Shown: piece after piece, positions 1 to 4,743 of the stretch
How positions within the stretch are numbered: position 1 is the first letter of the stretch
How the letters are laid out: each line of letters begins with the position of its first letter
Assembly: GCA_903922325.1 (NCBI GenBank)
Contig: CAIXTG010000156.1
Span: 1 to 5,918, forward strand
Direction of reading: 5' to 3'
DNA length: 5,918 nt
Origin: an uncultured Actinomycetes bacterium
Lineage (GTDB): Bacteria > Actinomycetota > Actinomycetes > Nanopelagicales > Nanopelagicaceae
The notes under the pieces: model-generated
Databases searched by the model: none
Seen by the model: the letters and a program-made list of their open reading frames with translations, nothing else
What the model was told of the DNA's origin: nothing
Program-made: the position numbers and the translations under genes

Positions 1-284
1 CGCTTACGGATTGCATCGATGCCGAGATAAACCAAATAAAGTCCGCCGCCCCATTGCACGGCAACAAAAGCTAAATCAGAACGTTGCAGAATTGGCCCTA
101 AACCAAAAGCCACTAGAGAAGAGAGTACAAAAGCGCCAGTGACGTTTCCAGCTACGGTAACGACGGCAACTTTGCGACCCCATGCGATTGCTCTTGCGAT
201 TACAAAAAGAACACTTGGCCCAGGGGCCAAAATAATAATCATCGCGGCAATGATGTATTCAATGAGGCGCGATGGAATAACCAT
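1..284 (-). CDS. LysE/RhtB-family amino-acid/metabolite exporter, N-terminal part (cut by window edge)
   Basis: Partial membrane transporter of the LysE/RhtB family, which exports amino acids or similar metabolites by proton-coupled exchange across the inner membrane. I translated it from the minus strand: the ATG is at 284-282, and 94 full codons are visible before the window edge. It starts MVIPSRLIEYIIAAMIIILA and continues with the family signature PGPSVLFVIARA (residues 21-32), then a glycine-containing segment ending in AGNVTG (45-50). Three hydrophobic stretches fit the first membrane helices (about 8-28, 40-62, 72-92). No Shine-Dalgarno sequence precedes the ATG. A TAGAAT -10 box ends six bases upstream, which suggests a leaderless message. 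The permease upstream on the same strand is separated by a terminator hairpin, so the two are probably separate units. The substrate cannot be told from this part. The family is fairly sure. Confidence 0.85.
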   Translation of the reverse strand, partial: MVIPSRLIEYIIAAMIIILAPGPSVLFVIARAIAWGRKVAVVTVAGNVTGAFVLSSLVAFGLGPILQRSDLAFVAVQWGGGLYLVYLGIDAIRK

Positions 285-290
285 TTGGTG

Positions 291-296
291 ATTCTA
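291..296 (-). promoter_or_regulatory. -10 box (TAGAAT) for a leaderless exporter transcript
   Basis: On the minus strand, TAGAAT matches the TANNNT -10 pattern and lies six bases before the exporter ATG. Transcription would then begin at or next to the A of the start codon. No Shine-Dalgarno sequence is present, which agrees with leaderless translation, common in actinobacteria. No convincing -35 box is seen at the usual distance. This is inferred from position only. Confidence 0.45.
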
Positions 297-327
297 ATGC
301 TTAGCAGCAGTATCGCTGGGGAAATGC

Positions 328-355
328 AAAAGGGACCGGTTTCCCGGCCCCTTTT
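328..355 (-). terminator. Rho-independent-type terminator of the permease gene
   Basis: AAAAGGG-A-CCGG pairs with CCGG-C-CCCTTTT around a four-base loop, giving an 11-bp stem with one internal A/C mismatch. On the minus strand the stem ends in TTTT. It lies 21 bases after the permease stop codon and before the exporter promoter, so it most likely ends the permease transcript. Confidence 0.75.
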
Positions 356-376
356 GGCTAGACAGATTTTCTAGGT

Positions 377-1639
377 TTACTTACGCGCTTCTGCAATCGC
401 GTTGAGTACTCGATAGCCGATTACCGCTACCAGGGTCGCATTTACGATGCCAGTAAATGTGTAATCACCTCTAGTCCATGAGTAGTCAGCGATACCAATA
501 ATGAGCGCAGACGATGCGATCAAAAGGTTTGTGGAATTGGCGAAATCAACTTTGTTTTCGATCCAGATACGGGCACCAAGGATGCCGATCATTCCGAAAA
601 GTGCAGTTGATACGCCACCGAGTGCACCCGCTGGAGTAGCACTAAGTACTGCTCCAAACTTTGGTGATAGTGAAAGACCAATTGCGCCGATACCAGCGAT
701 CCAGTAAGCAGCTGTTGAGTAAACCCGAGTCGCGGCCATTACACCAATGTTTTCAGCATAAGTTGTTGTTCCAGAACCGCCACCAAAGCCGGCCAGAGTT
801 GTTGCAACACCATCGGCCATAAGTGCGTTACCCATTTGATCATCAAGATTCTTGCCAGTCATTGCTGAAACAGCTTTAACGTGACCAACGTTTTCTGCGA
901 TGAGTACTAACACAACAGGTAAGAACAGAATCATGATGCTCATGTCAAAGGTAGGTGAAGTAAATGATGGAAGCGCAAACCATTCCGCAGCCTTGATTCC
1001 GTCAGTTTTTACATCACCCATAGCTAGCGAAACCACGTAACCGACAACTAGGCCAAGGAAAATGCTAATACGGCTCATAAAGCCTTTAGACATAACCGTA
1101 AACAAACCAATGCTGCCCAATGTGATGATTGCGATTAGTGGGTCTGCAGTGAAGTTACCTTTTGCAGCGCCAGCTAAATTAAAACCAATCACCATAACGA
1201 TGGTGCCTGTTACAACAGGTGGCATCAACCAGTTGATCCAACCGATACCAGCGGCCTTAACTGCAAAACCAACTGCAGCAAGTACGGCGCCAGTGAATAC
1301 GATTCCACCAAGAGCTGCAGCCATTCCGCCAGTTGCATTCGCAGCCATAGCGGCGCCAATTGGTCCGAGGAATGCAAAAGATGAACCTAAGTAGCTAGGT
1401 AATTTATTTCCAGTAATAATTAAAAATAGAATTGTGCCTACGCCAGAGAAGAAAAGTGTGGTCGTTGGTGGGAAGCCAGTGATGATTGGGACCAAGAAGG
1501 TCGCACCGAACATAGCTGCAATATGCTGTAAGCCGACACCGATGGTGCGTGGCCAGCTCAGGCGTTCATCAGTTGAAACCACGGCACCGGCAGCAATGCT
1601 CTTGCCATCGCCATGCATTTTCCAAGTAAGTAGAGACAT
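377..1639 (-). CDS. NCS2-family uracil/xanthine permease (UraA-like)
   Basis: Inner-membrane nucleobase permease of the NCS2 (nucleobase:cation symporter-2) family, probably importing uracil or another nucleobase with protons. The 420-aa length is typical. Family landmarks in order are LPSYLGSSFAFLGPI (residues 80-94), MPPVVTGTIVMVIGFNLA (139-156), AENVGH (248-253) and TTYAENIGVMAATRVYS (292-308). By alignment from memory to E. coli UraA, the substrate-contacting Glu, His and Glu correspond to E249, H253 and E296, all present. UraA has AEHVGH where this protein has AENVGH, and the usual TPNTT stretch reads GSGTT, so the exact substrate may differ. About 14 hydrophobic segments are expected and the protein is hydrophobic throughout. 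The ATG at 1639 follows an AGGAAGGG Shine-Dalgarno with an 11-base spacer. An in-frame ATG seven codons later lacks this context. The gene is divergent from padR and has its own terminator. The family is sure; uracil as substrate is inferred. Confidence 0.92.
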   Translation of the reverse strand: MSLLTWKMHGDGKSIAAGAVVSTDERLSWPRTIGVGLQHIAAMFGATFLVPIITGFPPTTTLFFSGVGTILFLIITGNKLPSYLGSSFAFLGPIGAAMAANATGGMAAALGGIVFTGAVLAAVGFAVKAAGIGWINWLMPPVVTGTIVMVIGFNLAGAAKGNFTADPLIAIITLGSIGLFTVMSKGFMSRISIFLGLVVGYVVSLAMGDVKTDGIKAAEWFALPSFTSPTFDMSIMILFLPVVLVLIAENVGHVKAVSAMTGKNLDDQMGNALMADGVATTLAGFGGGSGTTTYAENIGVMAATRVYSTAAYWIAGIGAIGLSLSPKFGAVLSATPAGALGGVSTALFGMIGILGARIWIENKVDFANSTNLLIASSALIIGIADYSWTRGDYTFTGIVNATLVAVIGYRVLNAIAEARK

Positions 1640-1647
1640 ATTGAAAT

Positions 1648-1682
1648 AGGCCCTTCCTAATGGCCTCCAAGAGGTTTGAAGG
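1648..1682 (-). promoter_or_regulatory. Permease leader: alternative hairpins around the ribosome binding site
   Basis: The Shine-Dalgarno AGGAAGGG is encoded at 1651-1658. Two foldings of the minus-strand RNA are possible. In one, GGCCT/AGGCC pairing (1662-1666 with 1648-1652) leaves most of the Shine-Dalgarno in a nine-base loop. In the other, CCTTC (1678-1682) pairs with GAAGG (1652-1656) and covers it, enclosing a small CCTC-TTG-GAGG hairpin (1664-1674). The small hairpin and the first stem share bases 1664-1666, so they exclude each other. This is seen in the sequence; a regulatory role is inference. Confidence 0.35.
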
Positions 1683-1702
1683 CGCTAAAAAGAGGGTAAA
1701 TC

Positions 1703-1720
1703 CGACCCACTAGTAAGTCG
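1703..1720. promoter_or_regulatory. 18-bp imperfect palindrome, operator-like
   Basis: CGAC-CC-ACTAGT-AA-GTCG is symmetric over 18 bp except for two central-flank pairs. It lies 64 bases upstream of the permease start, close to a TACCCT match to the -10 pattern on the minus strand (1693-1698). It could be an operator for a dimeric regulator of the permease. A chance palindrome is possible. Confidence 0.3.
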
Positions 1721-1815
1721 CATAGGTCACACGGCGAGTTCTCAGAAATCTCGGAACCCCTCCGAATGAGCGTGTTTGGGTTGCGCTCAGGCTGAAAATC
1801 GGTTTAACTATCGCA

Positions 1816-1850
1816 TCGATATATCGAATAGATATATACATCAGATATAT
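1816..1850. promoter_or_regulatory. Three GATATAT repeats with 13-bp period, probable PadR operator/promoter
   Basis: GATATAT occurs at 1818-1824, 1831-1837 and 1844-1850, exactly 13 bp apart. The first copy lies inside a perfect 12-bp palindrome, TCGATATATCGA (1816-1827). ATATATC (1819-1825) and GATATAT (1831-1837) also form an inverted repeat with a five-base gap. The array ends 33 bases before the padR start and includes a good -10 candidate, TATATT (1846-1851). PadR regulators commonly bind A/T-rich inverted repeats at their own promoters, so autoregulation is likely. The -35 region is poor, consistent with a regulated promoter. Control of the divergent permease is possible. Confidence 0.55.
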
Positions 1851-1883
1851 TGGACAGACTAATTACAGCAGGAAGGGGAAGTC

Positions 1884-2414
1884 GTGCGCTCACGTAGTGA
1901 ATCACTCGAGTTCGCTCTTCTGGGGCTTCTTTCGCAGAACAGCCTTCATGGCTATGAACTGCGAAAGCGCCTAACTGCTATCTATGGACCTTTTCGAGCT
2001 CTCTCATTTTCAGTGCTCTACCCACAACTAAAGCGCATGATGCTGGCCGGATTGATTGAAGAATCAACCGAGGCCGCGACCCCACGTCGTTCGCGCATTG
2101 TTTACGGGCTTACTGAAAAAGGACGAGATCGCTTTGAAAAGCTAACCGACACAGTAGGTCCAGATACTTGGGAAGACGAAGGATTCGAAGTTCGCTTCGC
2201 TTTCTTTAGTCCAACTTCTACTAACAACCGGGTAAGAATTTTAGAAGGGCGTCATCGACGTCTTAAAGAGAAGGCCGAGATTCTTCGAGGCGAGCTAGAG
2301 AAGTCGCCAATTGGAATCGATAAATACCTAGAGGAGTGGCGACGTCACTCTCTTGAATCAGCAGAACGAGAAATTGTTTGGCTGGAAGACATGATCAAAA
2401 CCGAGAGGAAATAA
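1884..2414 (+). CDS. PadR-family transcriptional regulator, probable regulator of ino1
   Basis: Cytoplasmic DNA-binding protein of the PadR family, 176 aa. Residues 8-88 form the winged-helix domain: LLGLLSQNSLHGYEL (12-26) is the family's N-terminal signature, LYPQLKRMMLAGLIEE (45-60) fits the recognition helix, and RRSRIVYGLTEKG (68-80) fits the wing. Residues 115-175 are charged and helical, with many Arg/Glu, fitting the C-terminal dimerisation helices of the long PadR subfamily. The GTG start follows GGAAGGGG (1871-1878) with a five-base spacer; no better start is nearby. The stop codon is one base from the ino1 start, so the two genes are surely co-transcribed. The same neighbours occur in mycobacteria and streptomycetes, so control of inositol synthesis is a reasonable inference. 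The ligand is unknown. Three phased GATATAT motifs upstream suggest autoregulation. Confidence 0.9.
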   Translation: MRSRSESLEFALLGLLSQNSLHGYELRKRLTAIYGPFRALSFSVLYPQLKRMMLAGLIEESTEAATPRRSRIVYGLTEKGRDRFEKLTDTVGPDTWEDEGFEVRFAFFSPTSTNNRVRILEGRHRRLKEKAEILRGELEKSPIGIDKYLEEWRRHSLESAEREIVWLEDMIKTERK

Positions 2415-2415
2415 C

Positions 2416-3513
2416 GTGAATATCACAACCGGTAAAGGCGATCTCCGAGTCGCAATTGTAGGCGTTGGAACCTGCGCTAACTCATTGGTGCAAGGCGTGA
2501 CCTACTACAAAGATGCAGCCCTTGATCAGGAAATTCCTGGCCTTATGCATGCAACCATCGGCAGCTATCACATCAGCAACGTTAAGTTCGTTGCAGCCTT
2601 TGATGTTGATGCCAAGAAAGTCGGCTTAGATTTAGCTGATGCCATTTGGGCCAGCGAGAACAACACCATCAAGTTTAGTGATGTTGCTAAGACTGGAGTT
2701 CCAGTTCTTCGCGGTGTTACAAATGATGGTCTCGGTAAGTATTACCGCGAGACAATTACTGAGTCAGATGCGCCAGCGGTAGATGTAGTTGCTGTTCTTA
2801 AAGAAGAACAAGTTGATGTTCTAATTTGTTACCTACCTGTTGGCTCTGAAACAGCTGCTAAGTACTACGCACAATGTGCAATTGATGCTGGTTGCGCATT
2901 CGTTAACGCACTTCCTGTCTTCATCGCGTCAGACCCAGTATGGGCTAAGAAATTCGAAGATGCCGGTCTTCCAATTGTGGGCGATGACATCAAGAGTCAA
3001 GTTGGCGCGACAATTACGCACCGCATCATGGCCAAGTTGTTCCAGGATCGTGGCGTTCACCTAGATCGCACCTACCAATTAAACGTTGGTGGAAACATGG
3101 ACTTTAAGAACATGTTAGAGCGCGATCGTTTAGAGTCTAAGAAGATTTCAAAGACCAACTCAGTAACCTCACAACTCGATCACGATATGGGCGAGAAGAA
3201 TGTTCACATCGGACCATCGGATTACATTCCATGGCTAGATGATCGTAAGTGGGCCTATGTTCGCCTCGAAGGTCGCGCATTTGGTGATGTTCCACTAAAT
3301 CTTGAGTACAAGCTAGAAGTTTGGGATTCACCAAACTCAGCTGGTGTAATCATTGATGCGCTTCGTTGCGCAAAGATCGGTCTTGATCGCAAGATCGGTG
3401 GCGCTCTATTGTCACCTTCTAGCTATTTCATGAAGACACCTCCGGTGCAATACACCGATGAGCAAGCTCATGTTAAGACTGAAGATTTCATTAGCGGAAA
3501 GATCGAACGCTAA
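2416..3513 (+). CDS. ino1: Myo-inositol-3-phosphate synthase (actinobacterial type)
   Basis: Converts D-glucose 6-phosphate to 1D-myo-inositol 3-phosphate through NAD+-dependent oxidation, enolisation, ring closure and reduction, in the cytoplasm. The product feeds phosphatidylinositol and, in many actinobacteria, mycothiol. The protein is 365 aa, matching the short actinobacterial form. Visible landmarks are the Rossmann motif VAIVGVGTCANSLVQG (12-27), GDDIKSQVGATITHR (189-203), LNVGGNMDFKNMLERDRLE (222-240), the lysine-rich active-site segment SKKISKTNSV (241-250), and the near-C-terminal EYKLEVWDSPNSAGVIIDALR (297-317). The GTG start at 2416 is preceded by GAGAGGA (2403-2409) with a six-base spacer, inside the end of padR. 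It shares a transcript with padR and ends before a 16-bp terminator stem. No key residue appears missing. The function is secure. Confidence 0.97.
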   Translation: MNITTGKGDLRVAIVGVGTCANSLVQGVTYYKDAALDQEIPGLMHATIGSYHISNVKFVAAFDVDAKKVGLDLADAIWASENNTIKFSDVAKTGVPVLRGVTNDGLGKYYRETITESDAPAVDVVAVLKEEQVDVLICYLPVGSETAAKYYAQCAIDAGCAFVNALPVFIASDPVWAKKFEDAGLPIVGDDIKSQVGATITHRIMAKLFQDRGVHLDRTYQLNVGGNMDFKNMLERDRLESKKISKTNSVTSQLDHDMGEKNVHIGPSDYIPWLDDRKWAYVRLEGRAFGDVPLNLEYKLEVWDSPNSAGVIIDALRCAKIGLDRKIGGALLSPSSYFMKTPPVQYTDEQAHVKTEDFISGKIER

Positions 3514-3527
3514 GAATCTAGATTTAA

Positions 3528-3563
3528 AAAGAGAATCGCGGCTAGTTTATTAAAGAGAATCGC
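3528..3563 (+). repeat. 12-bp direct repeat after ino1
   Basis: AAAGAGAATCGC occurs at 3528-3539 and 3552-3563, 24 bp apart. Each copy is followed within a few bases by CTAG (3542-3545 and 3567-3570). The second copy forms the left foot of the ino1 terminator, so the first may be a relic of a partial duplication of that foot. Confidence 0.6.
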
Positions 3564-3593
3564 CCCCTAGACCTTACGGTCTAGGGGGTGATT
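3558..3593. terminator. Strong bidirectional terminator between ino1 and the convergent membrane-protein gene
   Basis: CCCCCTAGACC pairs perfectly with GGTCTAGGGGG around a TTAC loop (11 bp). The stem continues outward with a G-U pair and four more pairs (AATC/GATT), giving 16 bp in total. On the plus strand TTTGTTT follows. On the minus strand CTCTTTAATAAA follows. It is centred about 62 bases after the ino1 stop and about 43 bases after the stop of the convergent gene, so it probably serves both. Confidence 0.85.
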
Positions 3594-3598
3594 TGTTT

Positions 3599-3618
3599 CC
3601 CTCACGGAGAGTTGAGGG
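3599..3618 (-). terminator. Second hairpin directly after the membrane-protein stop codon
   Basis: CCCTCA (3599-3604) pairs with TGAGGG (3613-3618) around an eight-base loop, directly next to the stop codon of the minus-strand gene. On the minus strand it is followed by AAACAAATC, without a U-run. It may assist the larger stem beside it or protect the 3' end. Confidence 0.4.
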
Positions 3619-4200
3619 TTAAATCGTCGCATCCTCGGAGGTGCGACGAATATGAATTAACCCTGCAATTGATAACAACAACATCAGTAGTGCTCCAACT
3701 AATGCAGCTAGCGCTGAAATTGAGGCAATCTGTCCTAGCTCCCAAAACGCATATGCGTTAAGCAACATTCCGCGCAGTGATTGACCTTTGAACACACTTT
3801 CAACAATTGCCGCTTTCTTTTCAGAATCGGCCTGCAAATCAGCGTTGGTTGGATCGGCGGCCGCACGACCAGTTGCTACGCGACTAGCATTTGATGCTTC
3901 TGCATATGTTGGCATTGCATTCAAATGGAATTGAATGTAATGATCGGCATACATTTGAGCTTGTTTTCCAGTAGTCATGATCTTGTCCGCATTTGCAGCA
4001 AAGAAGTCAACTACATCTTTAGATGCATCTGGATCTCCGGTGTTTCCGGGAATTGAGATTTTCTGAGCTGCTAGTTGATCTCCAACGGCGCCAGTTGCGA
4101 AAGTTGCGCCCCAGTTAAGTAATCCTGCTGCGACAAGCAATAATCCAGATAATCCGAATCCTACAAATGTGACAATCTTGTCAAAAGTTTTGCGTTTCAT
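3619..4200 (-). CDS. Conserved actinobacterial two-helix membrane protein, function unknown
   Basis: I do not recognise a biochemical function. The 193-aa protein begins with a short basic stretch (MKRKTFDK), then a hydrophobic segment (about 10-30), an extracytoplasmic domain of about 125 residues, a second membrane helix (about 158-184) and a basic end (HIRRTSEDATI). By the positive-inside rule both ends are cytoplasmic. The outer domain contains TFATGAVGDQLAAQKISIP (33-51), YADHYIQFHL (84-93) and FKGQSLRGMLLNAYAFWELG (137-156). These features recall a family of small actinobacterial membrane proteins sometimes labelled, wrongly, 'aromatic ring-opening dioxygenase LigA'. I see no dioxygenase motif. 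The ATG follows GAGGGAGA (4210-4217) with a nine-base spacer. Upstream lies a perfect hairpin (4224-4237). It is convergent with ino1 and downstream of a LuxR-type gene on the same strand, with 155 bases between. Confidence 0.85.
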   Translation of the reverse strand: MKRKTFDKIVTFVGFGLSGLLLVAAGLLNWGATFATGAVGDQLAAQKISIPGNTGDPDASKDVVDFFAANADKIMTTGKQAQMYADHYIQFHLNAMPTYAEASNASRVATGRAAADPTNADLQADSEKKAAIVESVFKGQSLRGMLLNAYAFWELGQIASISALAALVGALLMLLLSIAGLIHIRRTSEDATI

Positions 4201-4223
4201 CTTTAATTCTCTCCCTCTTAGGC

Positions 4224-4237
4224 ACTCGATTTCGAGT
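4224..4237. promoter_or_regulatory. Perfect hairpin/palindrome upstream of the membrane-protein gene
   Basis: ACTCG-ATTT-CGAGT is a five-bp perfect inverted repeat, 23 bases upstream of the membrane-protein ATG and just beyond its Shine-Dalgarno. It could be a leader hairpin or an operator. CTCGATTTC from this site recurs at 4325-4333, exactly 100 bases away, which may be chance. Confidence 0.25.
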
Positions 4238-4292
4238 ACGAGGTAATTACATCTTGGTGCAATGTGAGAATTGAAGAATTACTTATGAGGCA

Positions 4293-4317
4293 GCACTCAG
4301 GAAATATTGCTGAGTGC
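4293..4317 (-). terminator. Terminator-like hairpin after the LuxR-type gene
   Basis: GCACTCAG (4293-4300) pairs with CTGAGTGC (4310-4317), eight bp, around a nine-base loop. On the minus strand two G-U pairs extend the stem to ten, which the plus strand cannot do. It lies about 38 bases after the stop of the LuxR-type gene. No U-run follows, so it may be a weak or U-less terminator, or a regulatory hairpin for the next gene. Confidence 0.45.
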
Positions 4318-4355
4318 CATCACTCTCGATTTCAAACTTAGATAATTATTTTGAA

Positions 4356-4676
4356 TTAATCGTTATGCAGGTTACAGATTTGCCGACCATCTGGACCAAC
4401 TTCTAGATGCGAACAGGCAACACCGAGTTTTTCAAAAGCTTGATCGCCATAATGTGTACGATAGGCAAGAGCTAGTAAGACTCGTAAATTTGTATTTACA
4501 TCCGCTTTGATACCAAATACATGGGCGCTTCGACTGACGGTATTTTCAATTACTTTCTCAGTGTGACCGGTATCAATAGCGATAGCCCCATTAGTTTTGC
4601 CTTCGCAAAGTAGTTCCAAAACCAAACGTTCGAATGGGGATAATTCGCGCGAACTTATCGTGATATCTCTGACCAT
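4356..4676 (-). CDS. Small stand-alone LuxR/GerE-type helix-turn-helix protein with a Cys/His tail
   Basis: Probable DNA-binding regulator of 106 aa. Residues 11-75 match the LuxR/GerE helix-turn-helix domain: ELSPFERLVLELLCEGKTNGAIAIDTGHTEKVIENTVSRSAHVFGI corresponds in order to the usual L-T-x-R-E-x-x-V-L scaffold helix, the turn, and the recognition helix with its following K/R-x-H-x-x-x-I/V pattern. The match is divergent: the usual arginine in the first helix is Phe/Glu here, and the recognition helix reads VIENTVSRSAHVFG. There is no receiver or sensor domain. The tail (86-106) holds C88, H90, C101 and H104, a possible metal or redox site. The ATG at 4676 follows GGAGAGGT (4684-4691) with a seven-base spacer. 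The start is 67 bases from the divergent crotonase gene, whose promoter it could regulate. The fold assignment is fairly sure; the target and signal are unknown. Confidence 0.82.
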   Translation of the reverse strand: MVRDITISSRELSPFERLVLELLCEGKTNGAIAIDTGHTEKVIENTVSRSAHVFGIKADVNTNLRVLLALAYRTHYGDQAFEKLGVACSHLEVGPDGRQICNLHND

Positions 4677-4730
4677 TGTTGTGACCTCTCCGTCATGGTC
4701 AGGCTACTCCGAAATACTCGGAAGTAACCC

Positions 4731-4736
4731 TATGCT
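4731..4736 (+). promoter_or_regulatory. -10 box (TATGCT) for a leaderless crotonase transcript
   Basis: TATGCT fits TANNNT and ends seven bases before the ATG at 4744, so transcription would start at or beside the start codon. No Shine-Dalgarno is present at a usable distance (only AGG, three bases away). This supports 4744 as the start and a leaderless message. No clear -35 box is seen. Confidence 0.45.
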
Positions 4737-4743
4737 TAGGCTC

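Noticed and set aside
1062..1394. Plus-strand open frame of 110 codons inside the permease gene.
   Set aside because: Low-complexity Pro/Ala/Ile composition typical of an antisense shadow of a membrane-protein gene; no family resemblance.
1434..1649. Plus-strand open frame of 71 codons opposite the permease N-terminus.
   Set aside because: Antisense shadow of a well-supported gene, with no recognisable motif.
1666..1682. Plus-strand TCCAAGAGGTTTGAAGG resembles the PyrR-binding RNA loop (TCCAGAGAGG...AAGG) of pyr operons, next to a nucleobase permease.
   Set aside because: It is one base short of the consensus as I remember it and lies on the strand opposite to the permease message, reading toward padR with no pyr gene downstream. 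Probably coincidence.
1816..1850. Tandem GATATAT repeats as a CRISPR or origin iteron array.
   Set aside because: Only three 7-bp units with short spacers, no cas or replication-initiator genes, and a location at a regulator promoter.
1640..1883. Possible known riboswitch (purine, PreQ1, guanidine) in the permease leader.
   Set aside because: I could not match any of their conserved cores; only generic hairpins are visible.
3137..3334. Minus-strand open frame of 65 codons within ino1.
   Set aside because: Lies wholly opposite highly conserved ino1 codons; no motif or convincing ribosome binding site.
4597..4743. Upstream extension of the crotonase open reading frame (about 49 more residues).
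   Set aside because: It overlaps the divergent LuxR-type coding region antisense, lacks crotonase similarity, and a -10 box with a leaderless start fits 4744.
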